Source: Hydrogenophaga sp. (GTDB lineage: Bacteria > Pseudomonadota > Gammaproteobacteria > Burkholderiales > Burkholderiaceae_C). From it: a stretch of DNA of 64,000 nt. Positions within the stretch are counted from its first letter, which is position 1. Every line of letters starts with the position of its first letter. The translations under genes were made by a program, and so were the position numbers. Positions 35,800 to 46,527 of this stretch are shown here, in pieces. Under the pieces are notes generated by a model that saw nothing but the letters and a program-made list of their open reading frames with translations, did not search any database and had not been told where the DNA came from. The stretch is from assembly GCF_025699295.1 (NCBI RefSeq), contig NZ_JAILWB010000009.1, positions 62,001 to 126,000 of the forward strand. Direction: 5' to 3'.

Positions 35800-35817
35800 G
35801 CTCCGGCCGCCCTGGGC

Positions 35818-36255
35818 TCAGGCCCCGTGGGGAACCGGCTGTGCCGACGCCGGCAACCCGAAGACGCGGTCGAACACCAGGTTGAACACGAAGGTGTAGA
35901 GCAGGAAGAACGCGATAAGGCCGAGGTCGAGCACGAAGGCCTGCCAGAGCGAGATGTTCAGCCACCACGCGAACAGCGGCACCAGCGTGACCACCAGGCC
36001 GCCTTCGAAGCCGATGGCGTGCACGGCCCGGCGCAGCAGGCTGCGCCCGCGCTTCACCTGGCGCGCCTCCCAGCGCTCGAACAGCGTGTTGTAGACCAGG
36101 TTCCAGGCCACCGCGATGGCCGAGGCGGCGACCGCCGCCACGCTGGCGTGCCCCATGCCGCTGTCGGAGAGCAGGGCCAGCCCGGTGGTGGCGATGGCGA
36201 TGGCGATGAGCTCGTAGAGGGTGATGTAGATCACTTTGCGCTGGATGCCTTGCAT
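35818..36255 (-). CDS. PACE-family multidrug efflux protein
   Basis: A 145-residue membrane protein with four hydrophobic segments arranged as two repeats, including EWxxRxxxR-type ERWEARQVKRGRSLLRRAVHA between segments 2 and 3. This matches the proteobacterial antimicrobial compound efflux (AceI/BTP) family that exports biocides such as chlorhexidine or polyamines. The divergent LysR gene is its likely regulator, as in aceI/aceR. Confidence 0.82.
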   Translation of the reverse strand: MQGIQRKVIYITLYELIAIAIATTGLALLSDSGMGHASVAAVAASAIAVAWNLVYNTLFERWEARQVKRGRSLLRRAVHAIGFEGGLVVTLVPLFAWWLNISLWQAFVLDLGLIAFFLLYTFVFNLVFDRVFGLPASAQPVPHGA

Positions 36256-36328
36256 GGAACAGAGACCCGGGAAGGAAAAGAGCCCCGTGCAGTGGCTGGG
36301 GCGATGGGGGCATGTTATGGCGATCTGG

Positions 36329-36364
36329 CTGACGAAAAAAGTCAGATAATTTCAGAAATTCTGA
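36329..36364. promoter_or_regulatory. Two palindromes between the efflux gene and its LysR regulator
   Basis: CTGAC-N7-GTCAG at 36329-36345 and TCAGAAATTCTGA at 36352-36364 lie side by side in an AT-rich patch just before the LysR ATG. Both are near-perfect inverted repeats of the kind LysR regulators bind, and share the half-site TCAG. Confidence 0.55.
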
Positions 36365-36378
36365 TAAGTGTGGTGCAC

Positions 36379-37275
36379 ATGGCCTTCTCCAGCGACAACG
36401 TCCGGGTGTTTCTTGCAGTGCTTGACAGCGGCTCTTTTTCGGCCGCCGCGCGCCAGCTGGGTCGCGTGCCGTCGGCGGTCAGTATGGTGATTGCGCAGCT
36501 CGAGGCCGAGCTCGACCTCCAGCTGTTCGATCGCCGCACGCGCGAGCCCCGGCCCACCGACGTGGCGCGCGCGCTGGAGCCGCAGGCGCGCCAGTTGGCC
36601 AGCCAGCTGCGGCAGCTGCAGGCGCACGCGCAGGGGTTGCACCAGGGTCTGGAGCGGCAGCTCACCATCGCGATTGCCCCCGAACTGCTGTCGGCGCCCT
36701 GGAGTCAGCCGCTGGCGGTGCTCGCGTCGGAGTTTCCGTCCCTCATCGTGGAGGTGCTCTCGGCGCCGCAGGCGGACGCGCTGCGCATGCTGCACGCGGG
36801 CGATGCGCATCTGGCGCTGGTGTTCGAGCGCCCGGGCACCGACGAGCGCGAGGGTTTCCAGGAGCTGGGCCAGGAGATCCTGGTGGCCGTGATTTCGCCC
36901 GACCATCCCGCGGGGCAGACGCGTGAAGGCAAGCTGCAACTCAACGACCTGATCGACATCCGCCAGATCGCCGTGGTCGGCCGCGACACGCAGGGGCGCG
37001 ATCCGCGCCTGCTGCTGGCACGGCACATCTGGCGCACCGACAGCCACCTGGCCACCCTGAGCCTGGTGCAGGCCGGTCTGGGGTGGGCCTACCTGCCGCG
37101 CAGCCTGGTCGAACCGCTGGTGGCAGCGGGCTCGCTGATGGAGATCCGCTTCGGCAACATCAGCAACGAGCTGCGGGTATGGGTGGACGTGGTGTGGCAC
37201 ACCGAGCGCGCGATGGGGCTGGGTGCGAAACGGTTCATCGAGTTGATGCGCCAGGCCACCAAGGAAGATGGCTGA
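36379..37275 (+). CDS. LysR-family regulator next to PACE efflux gene
   Basis: A 298-residue LysR regulator. The helix-turn-helix GSFSAAARQLGRVPSAVSMVIAQ sits at residues 16-38 (shown here in the common LysR layout) and a periplasmic-binding-like sensor domain follows. GTG and ATG are both possible starts close together; the ATG at 36379 is used. The divergent arrangement suggests it controls the efflux gene. The ligand is unknown. Confidence 0.88.
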   Translation: MAFSSDNVRVFLAVLDSGSFSAAARQLGRVPSAVSMVIAQLEAELDLQLFDRRTREPRPTDVARALEPQARQLASQLRQLQAHAQGLHQGLERQLTIAIAPELLSAPWSQPLAVLASEFPSLIVEVLSAPQADALRMLHAGDAHLALVFERPGTDEREGFQELGQEILVAVISPDHPAGQTREGKLQLNDLIDIRQIAVVGRDTQGRDPRLLLARHIWRTDSHLATLSLVQAGLGWAYLPRSLVEPLVAAGSLMEIRFGNISNELRVWVDVVWHTERAMGLGAKRFIELMRQATKEDG

Positions 37276-37280
37276 GCCTT

Positions 37281-37484
37281 TCAGACCAGGGCGTTGACCT
37301 GTGTGCCCAAAGCGCCGTCCGGTGCCAGCGGCAGGCTGGCGGGCAGCGCGTTGAGCATGGCCATGGCACCGGCCGACTGGATGTCCATGGCCTTCTTCAG
37401 CACCAGCAGCTGGGCTTCGTGGGTGGTCTGGTCACGCTGCATGCCGGCGACGGCGGTGACCATGGCGACGGGGGAGACGTCCAT
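37281..37484 (-). CDS. YjfB-like putative motility protein
   Basis: A 67-residue protein matching the YjfB family: MDVSPVAMVTAVAGM start, then QLLVLKKAMDIQSAGAMAML. The family has been linked to motility by association only. It converges on the LysR gene with five bases between stops. No flagellar genes are nearby. Confidence 0.72.
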   Translation of the reverse strand: MDVSPVAMVTAVAGMQRDQTTHEAQLLVLKKAMDIQSAGAMAMLNALPASLPLAPDGALGTQVNALV

Positions 37485-37856
37485 GAGGGGCTCTGTAACA
37501 AGAATGCCTGTCTATCGGCCACATGGGAACGAACTTGACGGCACACACGCTCAGTCCTGCGGCAGCAGGCGCCCGGCGATGGTGTTGTGCGTTCAGACCG
37601 AGATGTCGCTGTTCTTCAGCAAGATCGGCGCAGGGCCCGGGATGCGGGGGTGGACGCCGTGAGCGGCTCTTGTTTCATGCCAGTCACGTGACACGTTCTG
37701 GCCAGGTCTGGCTTTGCCGGGCGCGCCGGCCCAGGCACTGTCCCTTCAGGCGTCCTGACGTGTCCCCCCGAGGGGCTGGATGATGTACCCCGGGAGGGTA
37801 TTCTTGACAGCGCTCCGGCCCGCGTCTCCAATGGCGCTTTCAACCCGGAGACTCCC
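37485..37856. other. Gene-free stretch between YjfB-like and PsiF-like genes
   Basis: About 370 bases without a credible gene. The only clear signal is the psiF-like promoter at 37804-37832. A GC-rich segment around 37710-37770 (TGGCTTTGCCGGGCGCGCC, CCCCCCGAGGGG) weakly resembles the repeat family that abuts stop codons at 48-55 kb, but is too diverged to assign. Confidence 0.5.
37804..37832 (+). promoter_or_regulatory. Promoter of the PsiF-like gene
   Basis: TTGACA, a 17-base spacer, then TCCAAT, 24 bases before the ATG. GGAG follows as ribosome binding site. The -35 is perfect and the -10 moderate. Confidence 0.6.
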
Positions 37857-38105
37857 ATGCGCCTTGTTGTCGCCTGTTCCCTTGCGCTTGCCGCCCTTGT
37901 GCCCGTTGCCGCCTTTGCCGAAGGCATGAGCTGCAACGCAGCCGCCATGGAAAAGAAGCTGGCCGGTGCGGCCAGGACATCGTTCCTGAAGAAGTGCACC
38001 CGGGACGCGGCCGCCGCCTGCGACGTGGCGTCGACCGAGAAGAAGCTCTCCGGCGCAGCGAAGACCAGCTTCACCAGGAAGTGCAACCGCGACGCCGTCG
38101 GCTGA
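37857..38105 (+). CDS. PsiF-repeat periplasmic protein
   Basis: An 82-residue secreted protein with a signal peptide (to about residue 21, AAFA-E). The mature part is two copies of the PsiF repeat: C-x5-EKKLAGAARTSFLKKC and C-x4-TEKKLSGAAKTSFTRKC. E. coli psiF is phosphate-starvation inducible, but its function is unknown. No convincing Pho box is seen here. Confidence 0.85.
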   Translation: MRLVVACSLALAALVPVAAFAEGMSCNAAAMEKKLAGAARTSFLKKCTRDAAAACDVASTEKKLSGAAKTSFTRKCNRDAVG

Positions 38106-38113
38106 CCCGGGTC

Positions 38114-38713
38114 TCAGACGCCGGTCAGCGCGGCGTAGGCCCGGCGCGTCCCGGGCGACACGGCCGCCAGTACCTGCGCGTGGCTGGTCTGGTGGCGCCG
38201 CAGCAGACGCGCCGAAGCGGTGGCCCGCGAGCGGCAGTACCAGTGGCAGGTGTGCTGCATCAGGAACAGTTCGGCCGAGAGCAGGAAAGCCTTGTCGCGC
38301 GGCGTGCGTTGCGCCTGGTTGGCCGCCGCGTCGGCGATGCCCCGCGCGTGAATGCGCAGAGCTTCCCGCAGGTCGAAGCTGGCACCCGGAAACAGCTGAC
38401 TGGCCCAGGGAAGGGTCAGCCGGCTCACCCGTGTGGATGCCGTGTCGACCTTGGAGAAATCGCTGGCGAAGCGGCCGAACTGCTCTGCAATGTCGCCCTC
38501 GGCGCCGGTGAGCAGGCTCCAGATCTGTTCACGGCGTTCGGGGTCGTCCTCGCCCAGCGCGCGCAGATAGCCCTGCGTGATGTTCTCCATCAGGGCTTCG
38601 ATCCGGTACTGGCCGAGGTGGCGGCCCAGCAGCGCGATGCGCCGCTTTTGCGCGTGGGCGTTGAAGAAGACGATGAGCGAGGCCACCGCCAGCGCGAGAA
38701 TCAGGATGTCCAT
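38114..38713 (-). CDS. Membrane-anchored protein of unknown function
   Basis: A 199-residue protein with one N-terminal membrane segment (ILILALAVASLIVFF) followed by a soluble, mostly helical, Arg-rich domain. I do not recognise the family. The ATG at 38713 is chosen because it places the membrane segment at the extreme N-terminus; longer in-frame starts add Trp/Arg-rich sequence unlike a protein. It converges on the PsiF-like gene eight bases away. Confidence 0.65.
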   Translation of the reverse strand: MDILILALAVASLIVFFNAHAQKRRIALLGRHLGQYRIEALMENITQGYLRALGEDDPERREQIWSLLTGAEGDIAEQFGRFASDFSKVDTASTRVSRLTLPWASQLFPGASFDLREALRIHARGIADAAANQAQRTPRDKAFLLSAELFLMQHTCHWYCRSRATASARLLRRHQTSHAQVLAAVSPGTRRAYAALTGV

Positions 38714-38814
38714 TGCAGGTTGTGGGGCGTGTAAGCAGGACGCCAGTGTAGTTACCCAAACTGGAGCGGGAATGCGAAAATCCCCGCTCTGCACCCCCCG
38801 ACGCCATTGCCCCC

Positions 38815-39039
38815 ATGTTTCGACGACTGTCGCTGATCGCCATTGCCATTGCCGTGTGGGCTGCCGGCCTCGCCGCCATCGCATGGGTCGCGGCGGCCTG
38901 GCTGGGCCGGGCCCTGTCCACTGGGGAAGGCGTGCTGGTGGGCGTCGCGCTGGCCATTGCGGTGTTTGTCGTCGTGCAGGGACGCCTGCAGCGCGACCGC
39001 CGCAAGCTGCAGGACATGCGCGATTCGGCGCTCTGGTGA
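38815..39039 (+). CDS. Small two-segment membrane protein
   Basis: A 74-residue protein with two hydrophobic spans (LIAIAIAVWAAGLAAIAWV and VLVGVALAIAVFVVV) and a basic C-terminal tail (RLQRDRRKLQDMRD). Family unknown. It is divergent from the membrane-anchored protein gene, with about 100 bases between. Confidence 0.65.
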   Translation: MFRRLSLIAIAIAVWAAGLAAIAWVAAAWLGRALSTGEGVLVGVALAIAVFVVVQGRLQRDRRKLQDMRDSALW

Positions 39040-39055
39040 ACGGCCCGCCGGTGTG

Positions 39056-39454
39056 TCACACAGGGTCCGGCACGACCGCCGTGACCTCGATCTCCACCTT
39101 GGCGCGCGCCTCCATCAGTGCGCTGACCTCCACGCAGGTCATGGCCGGGAAGTGGCGCCCCATCACCTCGCGGTAGACCTCGCCCAGTTCGCGCAGGCGC
39201 GCGTTGTACTCCACGCGGTCGGTCACGTACCACGTCATGCGCACCATGTGCTGCGGCCCGGCGTCGGCGCAGGCGAGCACGTCACGCACGTTGAGCAGGG
39301 TCTGGCGCGTCTGCGCGATGAAGTCGTCGCTCTCGAACGCCTGGGCGGCGTTCCAGCCGATCTGGCCACCGACATAGACGTGGGTGCCACGCGCGGCGAT
39401 GCCGTTGGCGTAGCCTTTGGGTGCTGCCCAGCCGGGCGGTTGCAGGTGTTTCAT
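39056..39454 (-). CDS. Rid-family (YjgF/UK114) protein in the 2-aminobenzoate operon
   Basis: A 132-residue Rid-fold protein with YVGGQIGWNA, FIAQTRQTLLNVRDVL and TCVEVSALMEARAKVEIEV. Classic RidA hydrolyses enamine/imine intermediates using an Arg in the motif PARSCVEV. Here the corresponding segment reads FPAMTCVEV, so that Arg is replaced by Met. This places it outside archetypal RidA. Last gene of the operon, 11 bases after the CoA ligase stop. The substrate of the pathway flavoenzyme product is an enamine, so a role on it is plausible. Confidence 0.82.
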   Translation of the reverse strand: MKHLQPPGWAAPKGYANGIAARGTHVYVGGQIGWNAAQAFESDDFIAQTRQTLLNVRDVLACADAGPQHMVRMTWYVTDRVEYNARLRELGEVYREVMGRHFPAMTCVEVSALMEARAKVEIEVTAVVPDPV

Positions 39455-39465
39455 CTCTCTCGGTC

Positions 39466-41108
39466 TCAAGGGGTCTTGTGGGCCTGCTGGCGCAGCGCGA
39501 AGCGCTGCAGCTTGCCGGTCTCGGTGCGCGGCAGCGTGGTCACGAAAACCACCTCGCGCGGGTATTTGTAGGGCGCCATGTTCTGCTTTACGTGGTCCTG
39601 CAGTGATTTCACCTGCGCGGCATCTGCGGCCTCGCCGGGCTTGAGCACCACGTAGGCCATGACGATCTGGCCGCGCTCGTCGTCGGGTTTGCCGACCACG
39701 CCGCACTCGGCCACGGCCGGGTGCAGCAGCAGCGCGGCCTCCACCTCGGGGCCGGCCACGTTGTAGCCGGCGGTGATGATCATGTCGTCGGTGCGTGCCT
39801 GGTAGAAGAAGTAGCCGTCGGCGTCCTGGCGGAAGGCGTCGCCGGGGTAGTTCCAGCCGTCCTTGACGTACTGCGTCTGGCGCGGTTCGTCCAGGTACTT
39901 GCAGCCGGTTGGGCCGATCACCGCGAGCTTGCCCACCTCGCCCACCGGCAGCGGCTCGCCGTCGTCGCCGACCACGCGCGCCTGGTAGCCCGGCACCACC
40001 TGGCCGATGGCACCCCGGCGCACCGCCTCGGGCGGCGAGGAGATGAAGATGTGGAACATCTCGGTGGCGCCAATGCCGTCAAGCATCTCCAGCCCGCTGG
40101 CTTCCTTCCAGAGCTGGCGCGTGGCGTCGGGCAGGCCTTCGCCCGCGCTCACGCTGATGCGCAGGCGGCCGATGCCGTGGCGCTGCGCGAACGGAGCCAT
40201 CTGGCGGTAGAAGGTGGGCGCGGTGTAGCAGATGGTCGCGCCCACGCGGCCGATGAGTTGCACCATCGCTTCGGGCGTGTAGGGAATGGAGGGGAAGTAC
40301 ACCGAGGCACCGGCCCACATCGGGAACACCAGCAGGCCGCCCAGGCCGAAGGTGAAGGCCAGCGGCGGTGAACCCAGCACGATGTCCTCGGGCGTGGCGC
40401 GCAGCACATGCCGTGGCCAGGTCTCGCAGGCGGCGAGCACGTCGCGGTGGGTGTGCACCGCGGCCTTGGGGGTGCCGGTGGTGCCCGAGGTGAAGGCCAG
40501 CAGCGCGATGTCGGTGGCGGCGGTGGGGCAGGGTGTAGCGTGTTCCGGCTGGCGTGCGGACAGCGACTCCAGCGACTGCGACCCGTCCGTGCCACCGGTG
40601 TTGAACACGCGCAATGGCATGCCCGCGTGGTCCGGGTCGGCCGACAGGGCGGCCTTGAGTTCGTCCTGCAGCTTGACGTCGCACAGCGCCACCGAGGGTT
40701 GCGCCTTGGCGATGATGGCGCCGAGTTCCTTGGCGCGCAGCAGTGGCATGGTGGCCACCGCGATCAGCCCCGCCTGCACCGTGGCCAGCCAGGCCAGCGC
40801 CATGGCCACCGAGTTGCCGCCGCGCAGCAGCACGCGGTTGCCCGGCACGAGGCCCAGCTCACCGGTCAACACGTTGGCAATGCGGTTGACTTCGGTTTGC
40901 GCCTGCGCGTAGGTGAGGGTGCGTTCGTCGCTGCGCAGCAGCGGGCGATCGCCATGGCCGGCCTGCAGCGCGCGGTCGAACAGGGCCTGCACCGCGTTGA
41001 CGTGGTCGGGTAACTGCAGTTCGGGCCGGTCGAAGCGCAGCTCGGGCCACTGCCCGGGTGGGGGGAGGCGGTCGTGAACGAAGCGGTCGGTTTGCGCGGA
41101 AGGGGTGT

Positions 41109-41112
<4 letters not shown>
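39466..41112 (-). CDS. abmG: 2-aminobenzoate-CoA ligase
   Basis: A 548-residue adenylate-forming aryl-CoA ligase. It activates 2-aminobenzoate (anthranilate) to its CoA thioester with ATP. The AMP motif [18 protein letters not shown], the core [13 protein letters not shown], and the C-terminal [17 protein letters not shown] and [12 protein letters not shown] (catalytic Lys) are intact. The sequence is of the benzoate/2-aminobenzoate ligase group. Substrate follows from the operon partner ACMR. Its ATG overlaps the stop of the acyl-CoA dehydrogenase gene. Confidence 0.85.
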
Positions 41113-42305
<1,193 letters not shown>

Positions 42306-42317
42306 CGTGCTTGTCCT

Positions 42318-43172
42318 TCAATCGCCTTCGAAGACGGGGCGCTGCTTCGCGGCGAAGGCTTCGTACGCGCGCCGGAAATCCTGCGTCTGCATGCAGATGG
42401 CCTGTGCCTGGGCTTCGGCTTCGATCGCCTGGTCCAGCGTCATGGCCCACTCCTGGTGCAGCATGGTCTTGGTCATGCCATGCGCGAAGGTCGGGCCCTG
42501 CGCGAGCTGGGCTGCGAGCTTGTGCGCTGCCGGCAGCAGCGCGGCGCTGTCGTGCAGCGCGTTGAAGAAGCCCCAGGCATGGCCCTCCTGCGCGGTCATG
42601 GCACGGCCCGTGAACAGCAGCTCGCTCGCGCGGCCCTGGCCGATCATGCGCGGCAGCAGGGCGCAGGCGCCCATGTCGGCGCCGGCCAGGCCGACGCGGG
42701 TGAACAGGAATGCGGTGTTCGTGCCGGGCGTGCCCAGGCGCAGGTCGGACGCCAGGGCCATCATCGCGCCGGCGCCGGCGCACACGCCGTCGATGGCGGC
42801 CACGATGGGCTGCGGGCAGGCGCGCATGGCGCTGACCAGCGCGCCGGTCATGCGCGTGAAGGCCAGCAGTTCGGGCATGCTCATCTTGGTGAGCGGACCG
42901 ATGATCTCGTGCACATCGCCGCCGGAGCAGAAGTTGTCACCCGCGCCAGTCAGCACCACGGCCTTGATGTCGGTGGCCTTCTGCAGGCCCAGGAACCAGT
43001 CGCGCAGCTCGGCATAGGAATCGAAGGTCAGCGGGTTCTTGCGCTCGGGCCGGTTGAGCGTGACGGTGGCCACGCCTTCGTTCACGCTGAGCGCGAAGTG
43101 CGTCGGGACATTGCTGGCCATGGGGCGGTACTGGCCGCGCATCGGGTTGTGGTCGGGGATGGGGTGCTTCAT
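42318..43172 (-). CDS. Enoyl-CoA hydratase/isomerase family protein
   Basis: A 284-residue crotonase-fold protein. The oxyanion-hole segments [14 protein letters not shown] and [21 protein letters not shown] are clear. Likely hydrates or opens the ring of the alicyclic CoA intermediate after ACMR. The ATG at 43172 forms an ATGA overlap with the marR stop, supporting this start. Earlier in-frame starts run into marR. Confidence 0.88.
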   Translation of the reverse strand: MKHPIPDHNPMRGQYRPMASNVPTHFALSVNEGVATVTLNRPERKNPLTFDSYAELRDWFLGLQKATDIKAVVLTGAGDNFCSGGDVHEIIGPLTKMSMPELLAFTRMTGALVSAMRACPQPIVAAIDGVCAGAGAMMALASDLRLGTPGTNTAFLFTRVGLAGADMGACALLPRMIGQGRASELLFTGRAMTAQEGHAWGFFNALHDSAALLPAAHKLAAQLAQGPTFAHGMTKTMLHQEWAMTLDQAIEAEAQAQAICMQTQDFRRAYEAFAAKQRPVFEGD

Positions 43173-43675
43173 GTCGGGTCCTCGGCGTCCAGGCGCCGGT
43201 TGAGTTCGAGTTGCTGCTGCTTGACCTTGCCCAGCAGCCTGTGCAGGCTCTCCAGGTCGCGCGGGCTCATGCCTTCGAAGGCTTCGACGATCCACTGTTC
43301 GTGCTGGCGTGCCATGTCCACGAAACTGGCGCGACCGTGGTCGGTCAGGCGCACGCGAAAGGCGCGCCGGTCGCCGTCCACACCCATGCGTTCGACCAGG
43401 CCCTCGTTCACCAGCTGGTCGGTGATGCCGGTGACGTTGCCGCCGGTCACCATGAGCCGGTGCGAGAGCTCCTTCATCTTCAGCCCCTCGGGGTGCCGTT
43501 CGAGCTGGGCCATGAGGTCAAAGCGGGGCAGCGTGGTGTCGAACACCTCGCGCAGGCCGGTGCGCACGCGTTTCTCGATCAGCTGGGAACAGGTCAGCAA
43601 GCGCAGCCACAGGCGCAGCTCGTGCGCGTGTTCGCTGTGGGCGCGGGCTTCAAGGTCGAGTGGCGATCGGTTCAT
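43169..43675 (-). CDS. MarR-family regulator of the 2-aminobenzoate operon
   Basis: A 168-residue winged-helix MarR protein: [44 protein letters not shown] and the wing [15 protein letters not shown]. Such regulators sense aromatic CoA esters in several degradation operons. It is translated from inside the operon it probably controls, with ATGA overlaps at both ends. A 17-base palindrome at the operon start is its likely operator. Confidence 0.88.
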   Translation of the reverse strand: MNRSPLDLEARAHSEHAHELRLWLRLLTCSQLIEKRVRTGLREVFDTTLPRFDLMAQLERHPEGLKMKELSHRLMVTGGNVTGITDQLVNEGLVERMGVDGDRRAFRVRLTDHGRASFVDMARQHEQWIVEAFEGMSPRDLESLHRLLGKVKQQQLELNRRLDAEDPT

Positions 43676-46032
43676 GGCGGCGTGGCGTTGAGCGCTTGCT
43701 GGCGGGCGATTTCACGGTAGAGCTGGTCGCGCCCGCTCTCGTAGGGGCGCGGCCATTCGATGGCGCGGGTCTGCAGCTTCGCCGCCTCGTGCAGCGTCCA
43801 GGCCGGGTCGGCCAGGTGCGGGCGCGCCACGGCGCAGAGGTCGGCGCGGCCGGCGGCGATGATGCTGTTGGCGTGGTCGGCCTCGCTGATCGCACCCACC
43901 GCCATCGTCAGGATGCCGGCCTCGTTGCGCACGCGGTCGGCGAACGGCGTCTGGTACATGCGGCCGTAGACCGGCTTCGCCAGACGCGTGGTCTGGCCCG
44001 AGGACACATCGATCACGTCGCAGCCCGCCGCCTTGAACAGGCGTGCCATCTCGACCGCGTCGTCCGGCGTGTTGCCGCCCGGTGCCCAGTCGTGCGCGGA
44101 GATGCGAATACTGAATGGCTTGTCCTGTGGCCACACCGCGCGCATGGCGGCGAACACCTCCAGCGGGTAGCGGCAGCGGTTCTGTAGTGAACCACCGTAC
44201 TCGTCGGTGCGCAGGTTGGTCAACGGGCAGATGAAGGCCGAGAGCAGGTAGCCGTGCGCGCAGTGCAGCTCCAGCCAGTCGAAGCCCGCTGCAGCGGCGC
44301 GCTGCGTGGACTCGACGAAGGCGGCGGTCATCGCGTCCATGTCGGCGCGCGTCATGGCGCGCGGCACCTGATTCTGTTCGCCATAGGCAACGGCGCTGGC
44401 CGAGAGCAGCGGCCAGTTGCCTTCGTGCAGGGGTTCGTCGATCTGTTCCCAGCCGAGCTGCGTGGAGCCCTTGGCTCCGCTGTGGCCGAGTTGCAGGCCA
44501 ATCTTCGCGCTGCTGCTGCCATGCACGAAATCGACGATGCGCTGCAGGCCCGCCTGCTGCGCATCATTCCACAGGCCGGGGCAGCCGGGCGTGATGCGGC
44601 CGTCGGGGGTGGGGCTGGTCATCTCGACCATCACCAGCGCGGCGCCGCCCATGGCGCGCGCGCCCAGGTGGACCAGGTGGTAGTCGCCCACCACGCCGTC
44701 CTTCGCGCTGTACTGCGCCATGGGCGAGACGACGATGCGGTTCTTCAGCGTGAGACCGCGCACCGTGAGCGGCAGCAGCATCGGAGGGGTGGGGTGCTTC
44801 TTCGCCGGCGTGCCCGGCCTGGTCTGGGTTTCGAGCCACGCTTCATACCCTTCGAGCCACTTCGCATCCCGCAGGCGCAGGTTCTCGTGGCTGATGCGCT
44901 GGCTGCGCGTGAGCAGCGAATAAGCGAACTGCTCGACCTCCATGCCGGTGTAGCGGTCCACGTGTTCGAACCATTCGGTGGAGTTGCGCGCGGCGTTCTG
45001 GATCTTGAGCACCTCGACGCTGCGGCGAGCCTCGTAGCCCTGCAGCACCTCGGCCACATCGGCGTTGGCGTGGCGCGAGAACTCGTCGGCCAGGTCGATC
45101 GCATCTTCCAGTGCGAGCTTGGTGCCGCTGCCGATGGAGAAGTGCGCGGTGTGCGCCGCGTCACCCATGAGAACGATGGGCGTCGGTTTGCCGGCGATGT
45201 CCTGGGTATGCACCCAGGTGTTGCAGATCACGCGCGGGAAGCGGATCCAGATCGCCGAGCCGCGCAGGTGGGTCGCATTGCTGATGAGCGCGTGACCATC
45301 CAGGTACGGGGCAAACAGCTTCTCGCAGAAGGCCACGCCATCTTCCTGGCTCATCTGGTCGATGCCGTGTGCCTTCCAGACGGCTTCGGGCGTCTCCACG
45401 ATGAAGGTGGAGGTCTCGCCGTCGAACTTGTAGGCGTGCGCCTGGAACCAGCCGTGCTCGGTCTGTACGAAGGCGAAGGTGAAGGCGTCGAATGTCTTCT
45501 TCGTGCCGAGCCAGACGAAGCGGCATTGCCGGGTGTCGATGTCGGGCTGGAAGGTGTCCGCGTAGCGCGTGCGGATGCGGCTGTTGAGGCCGTCGCTGGC
45601 GATCACCAGGTCGGCGTTGTATTGCGCGGCCAGGGCCTGGTCGTCGGTGACGTCGGTCTCGAACACCAGCTCCACGCCCAGCGCGAGGCAGCGTTCCTGC
45701 AGGATGTTGAGCAGCTTCTTGCGCCCGATGCCGCAGAAGCCATGGCCGCCCGAACGCACGCGGCCACCCTTGAAGAACACCTCGATGTCGTCCCAGTGGT
45801 TGAAGGCCTCGCCGATCAGCGCCGCCGATTCGGGGTCGGCGCCGCGCAGGTTGCCCAGCGTCTGGTCCGACAGCACCACGCCCCAGCCGAAGGTGTCGAA
45901 AGGCCGGTTGCGCTCGACCACGGTGATGGTCAGCGACGGGGCGCGCCGCTTCATCAGCAGGGCGAAGTACAGACCCGCTGGACCCCCGCCGATGCACAGG
46001 ATGCGCTGGAGCGCAGGAACCGATGTTTTCAT
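43672..46032 (-). CDS. abmA: 2-aminobenzoyl-CoA monooxygenase/reductase (ACMR type)
   Basis: A 786-residue fusion flavoenzyme. Residues 1-380 are a class A FAD monooxygenase ([18 protein letters not shown] near residue 13, and [23 protein letters not shown] near 290). Residues 415-786 are an old-yellow-enzyme domain ([23 protein letters not shown], and [13 protein letters not shown]). This is the architecture of Azoarcus evansii 2-aminobenzoyl-CoA monooxygenase/reductase, which hydroxylates and then reduces the ring. Similar fusions are also named salicylyl-CoA 5-hydroxylase. The ligase and Rid protein in the operon favour aminobenzoate. First gene of the operon; the ATG nearly abuts its operator. 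Confidence 0.85.
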   Translation of the reverse strand: MKTSVPALQRILCIGGGPAGLYFALLMKRRAPSLTITVVERNRPFDTFGWGVVLSDQTLGNLRGADPESAALIGEAFNHWDDIEVFFKGGRVRSGGHGFCGIGRKKLLNILQERCLALGVELVFETDVTDDQALAAQYNADLVIASDGLNSRIRTRYADTFQPDIDTRQCRFVWLGTKKTFDAFTFAFVQTEHGWFQAHAYKFDGETSTFIVETPEAVWKAHGIDQMSQEDGVAFCEKLFAPYLDGHALISNATHLRGSAIWIRFPRVICNTWVHTQDIAGKPTPIVLMGDAAHTAHFSIGSGTKLALEDAIDLADEFSRHANADVAEVLQGYEARRSVEVLKIQNAARNSTEWFEHVDRYTGMEVEQFAYSLLTRSQRISHENLRLRDAKWLEGYEAWLETQTRPGTPAKKHPTPPMLLPLTVRGLTLKNRIVVSPMAQYSAKDGVVGDYHLVHLGARAMGGAALVMVEMTSPTPDGRITPGCPGLWNDAQQAGLQRIVDFVHGSSSAKIGLQLGHSGAKGSTQLGWEQIDEPLHEGNWPLLSASAVAYGEQNQVPRAMTRADMDAMTAAFVESTQRAAAAGFDWLELHCAHGYLLSAFICPLTNLRTDEYGGSLQNRCRYPLEVFAAMRAVWPQDKPFSIRISAHDWAPGGNTPDDAVEMARLFKAAGCDVIDVSSGQTTRLAKPVYGRMYQTPFADRVRNEAGILTMAVGAISEADHANSIIAAGRADLCAVARPHLADPAWTLHEAAKLQTRAIEWPRPYESGRDQLYREIARQQALNATPP

Positions 46033-46049
46033 GCCTAATTAGTTTAGGC
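46033..46049 (-). promoter_or_regulatory. Palindromic operator at the abm operon start
   Basis: GCCTAATTAGTTTAGGC has perfect 6-bp arms (GCCTAA / TTAGGC) around five bases and lies directly before the abmA ATG. On the minus strand a promoter TTGGCA-N16-TAAACT would place its -10 inside the palindrome, so a bound MarR protein would block it. Transcription would then begin within a base or two of the ATG. Confidence 0.65.
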
Positions 46050-46191
46050 TTAAAATATCAGGTGCCAACCGGGTAAACCCGTAGCCGACCACGGCCGCGG
46101 CACCCGCGAAACCCGTTTGCCCACAAGGCGATGGGTCTCAGCGGCGCATTGGTGCAAGAATGGTCTTGCACCTCACCACAGGAGGCACACG

Positions 46192-46518
46192 ATGTCTGTG
46201 TACCGATTCAAGTCCCGTGAAACGGGCGACCTTGTCATGCTGGAGCAGCATGGCCGCCGCATGCTCGAAATCATGGGCAAGGACCCCTCGGGTCCTGGCG
46301 TGGTTCAGCCCGACCAGATGCCCGCGGCTGTGCAGGCTATCCGAGCCGCGGTGGAGGAGGACGAGGCGCGCCAGAAGCGCCTGAAGGAGGAAGCGCAGAC
46401 CCGTGGCGAGCCACCGCCCCACTTCGACCCGGTCAGCCTGCGCATGCGCAGCACCCCGTTCATCGAGATGCTGCAGCGCTGCGAGAAGGCCGGGGTCGAG
46501 ATCGTCTGGGGCGTCTGA
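46192..46518 (+). CDS. DUF1840 family protein
   Basis: A 108-residue protein of the DUF1840 family, common in betaproteobacteria: YRFKSRETGDLVMLEQHGRRMLEIMGK at the N-terminus (family hallmark) and HFDPVSLRMRSTPFIEML in the second half. No known function. The GGAGG ten bases before ATG 46192 fixes the start. It is divergent from the abm operon. Confidence 0.83.
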   Translation: MSVYRFKSRETGDLVMLEQHGRRMLEIMGKDPSGPGVVQPDQMPAAVQAIRAAVEEDEARQKRLKEEAQTRGEPPPHFDPVSLRMRSTPFIEMLQRCEKAGVEIVWGV

Positions 46519-46527
46519 TCGACGCCG

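Noticed and set aside
37730-37770. Possible Pho box before the PsiF-like gene
   Set aside because: CTGTCC and CGTCCTGAC only loosely resemble the CTGTCAT-type repeats and the spacing is wrong.
37700-37775. A fifth copy of the stop-abutting repeat
   Set aside because: Only short fragments match (GGCTTTGCC, CCCCCCGAGGGG) and it does not abut a stop codon.
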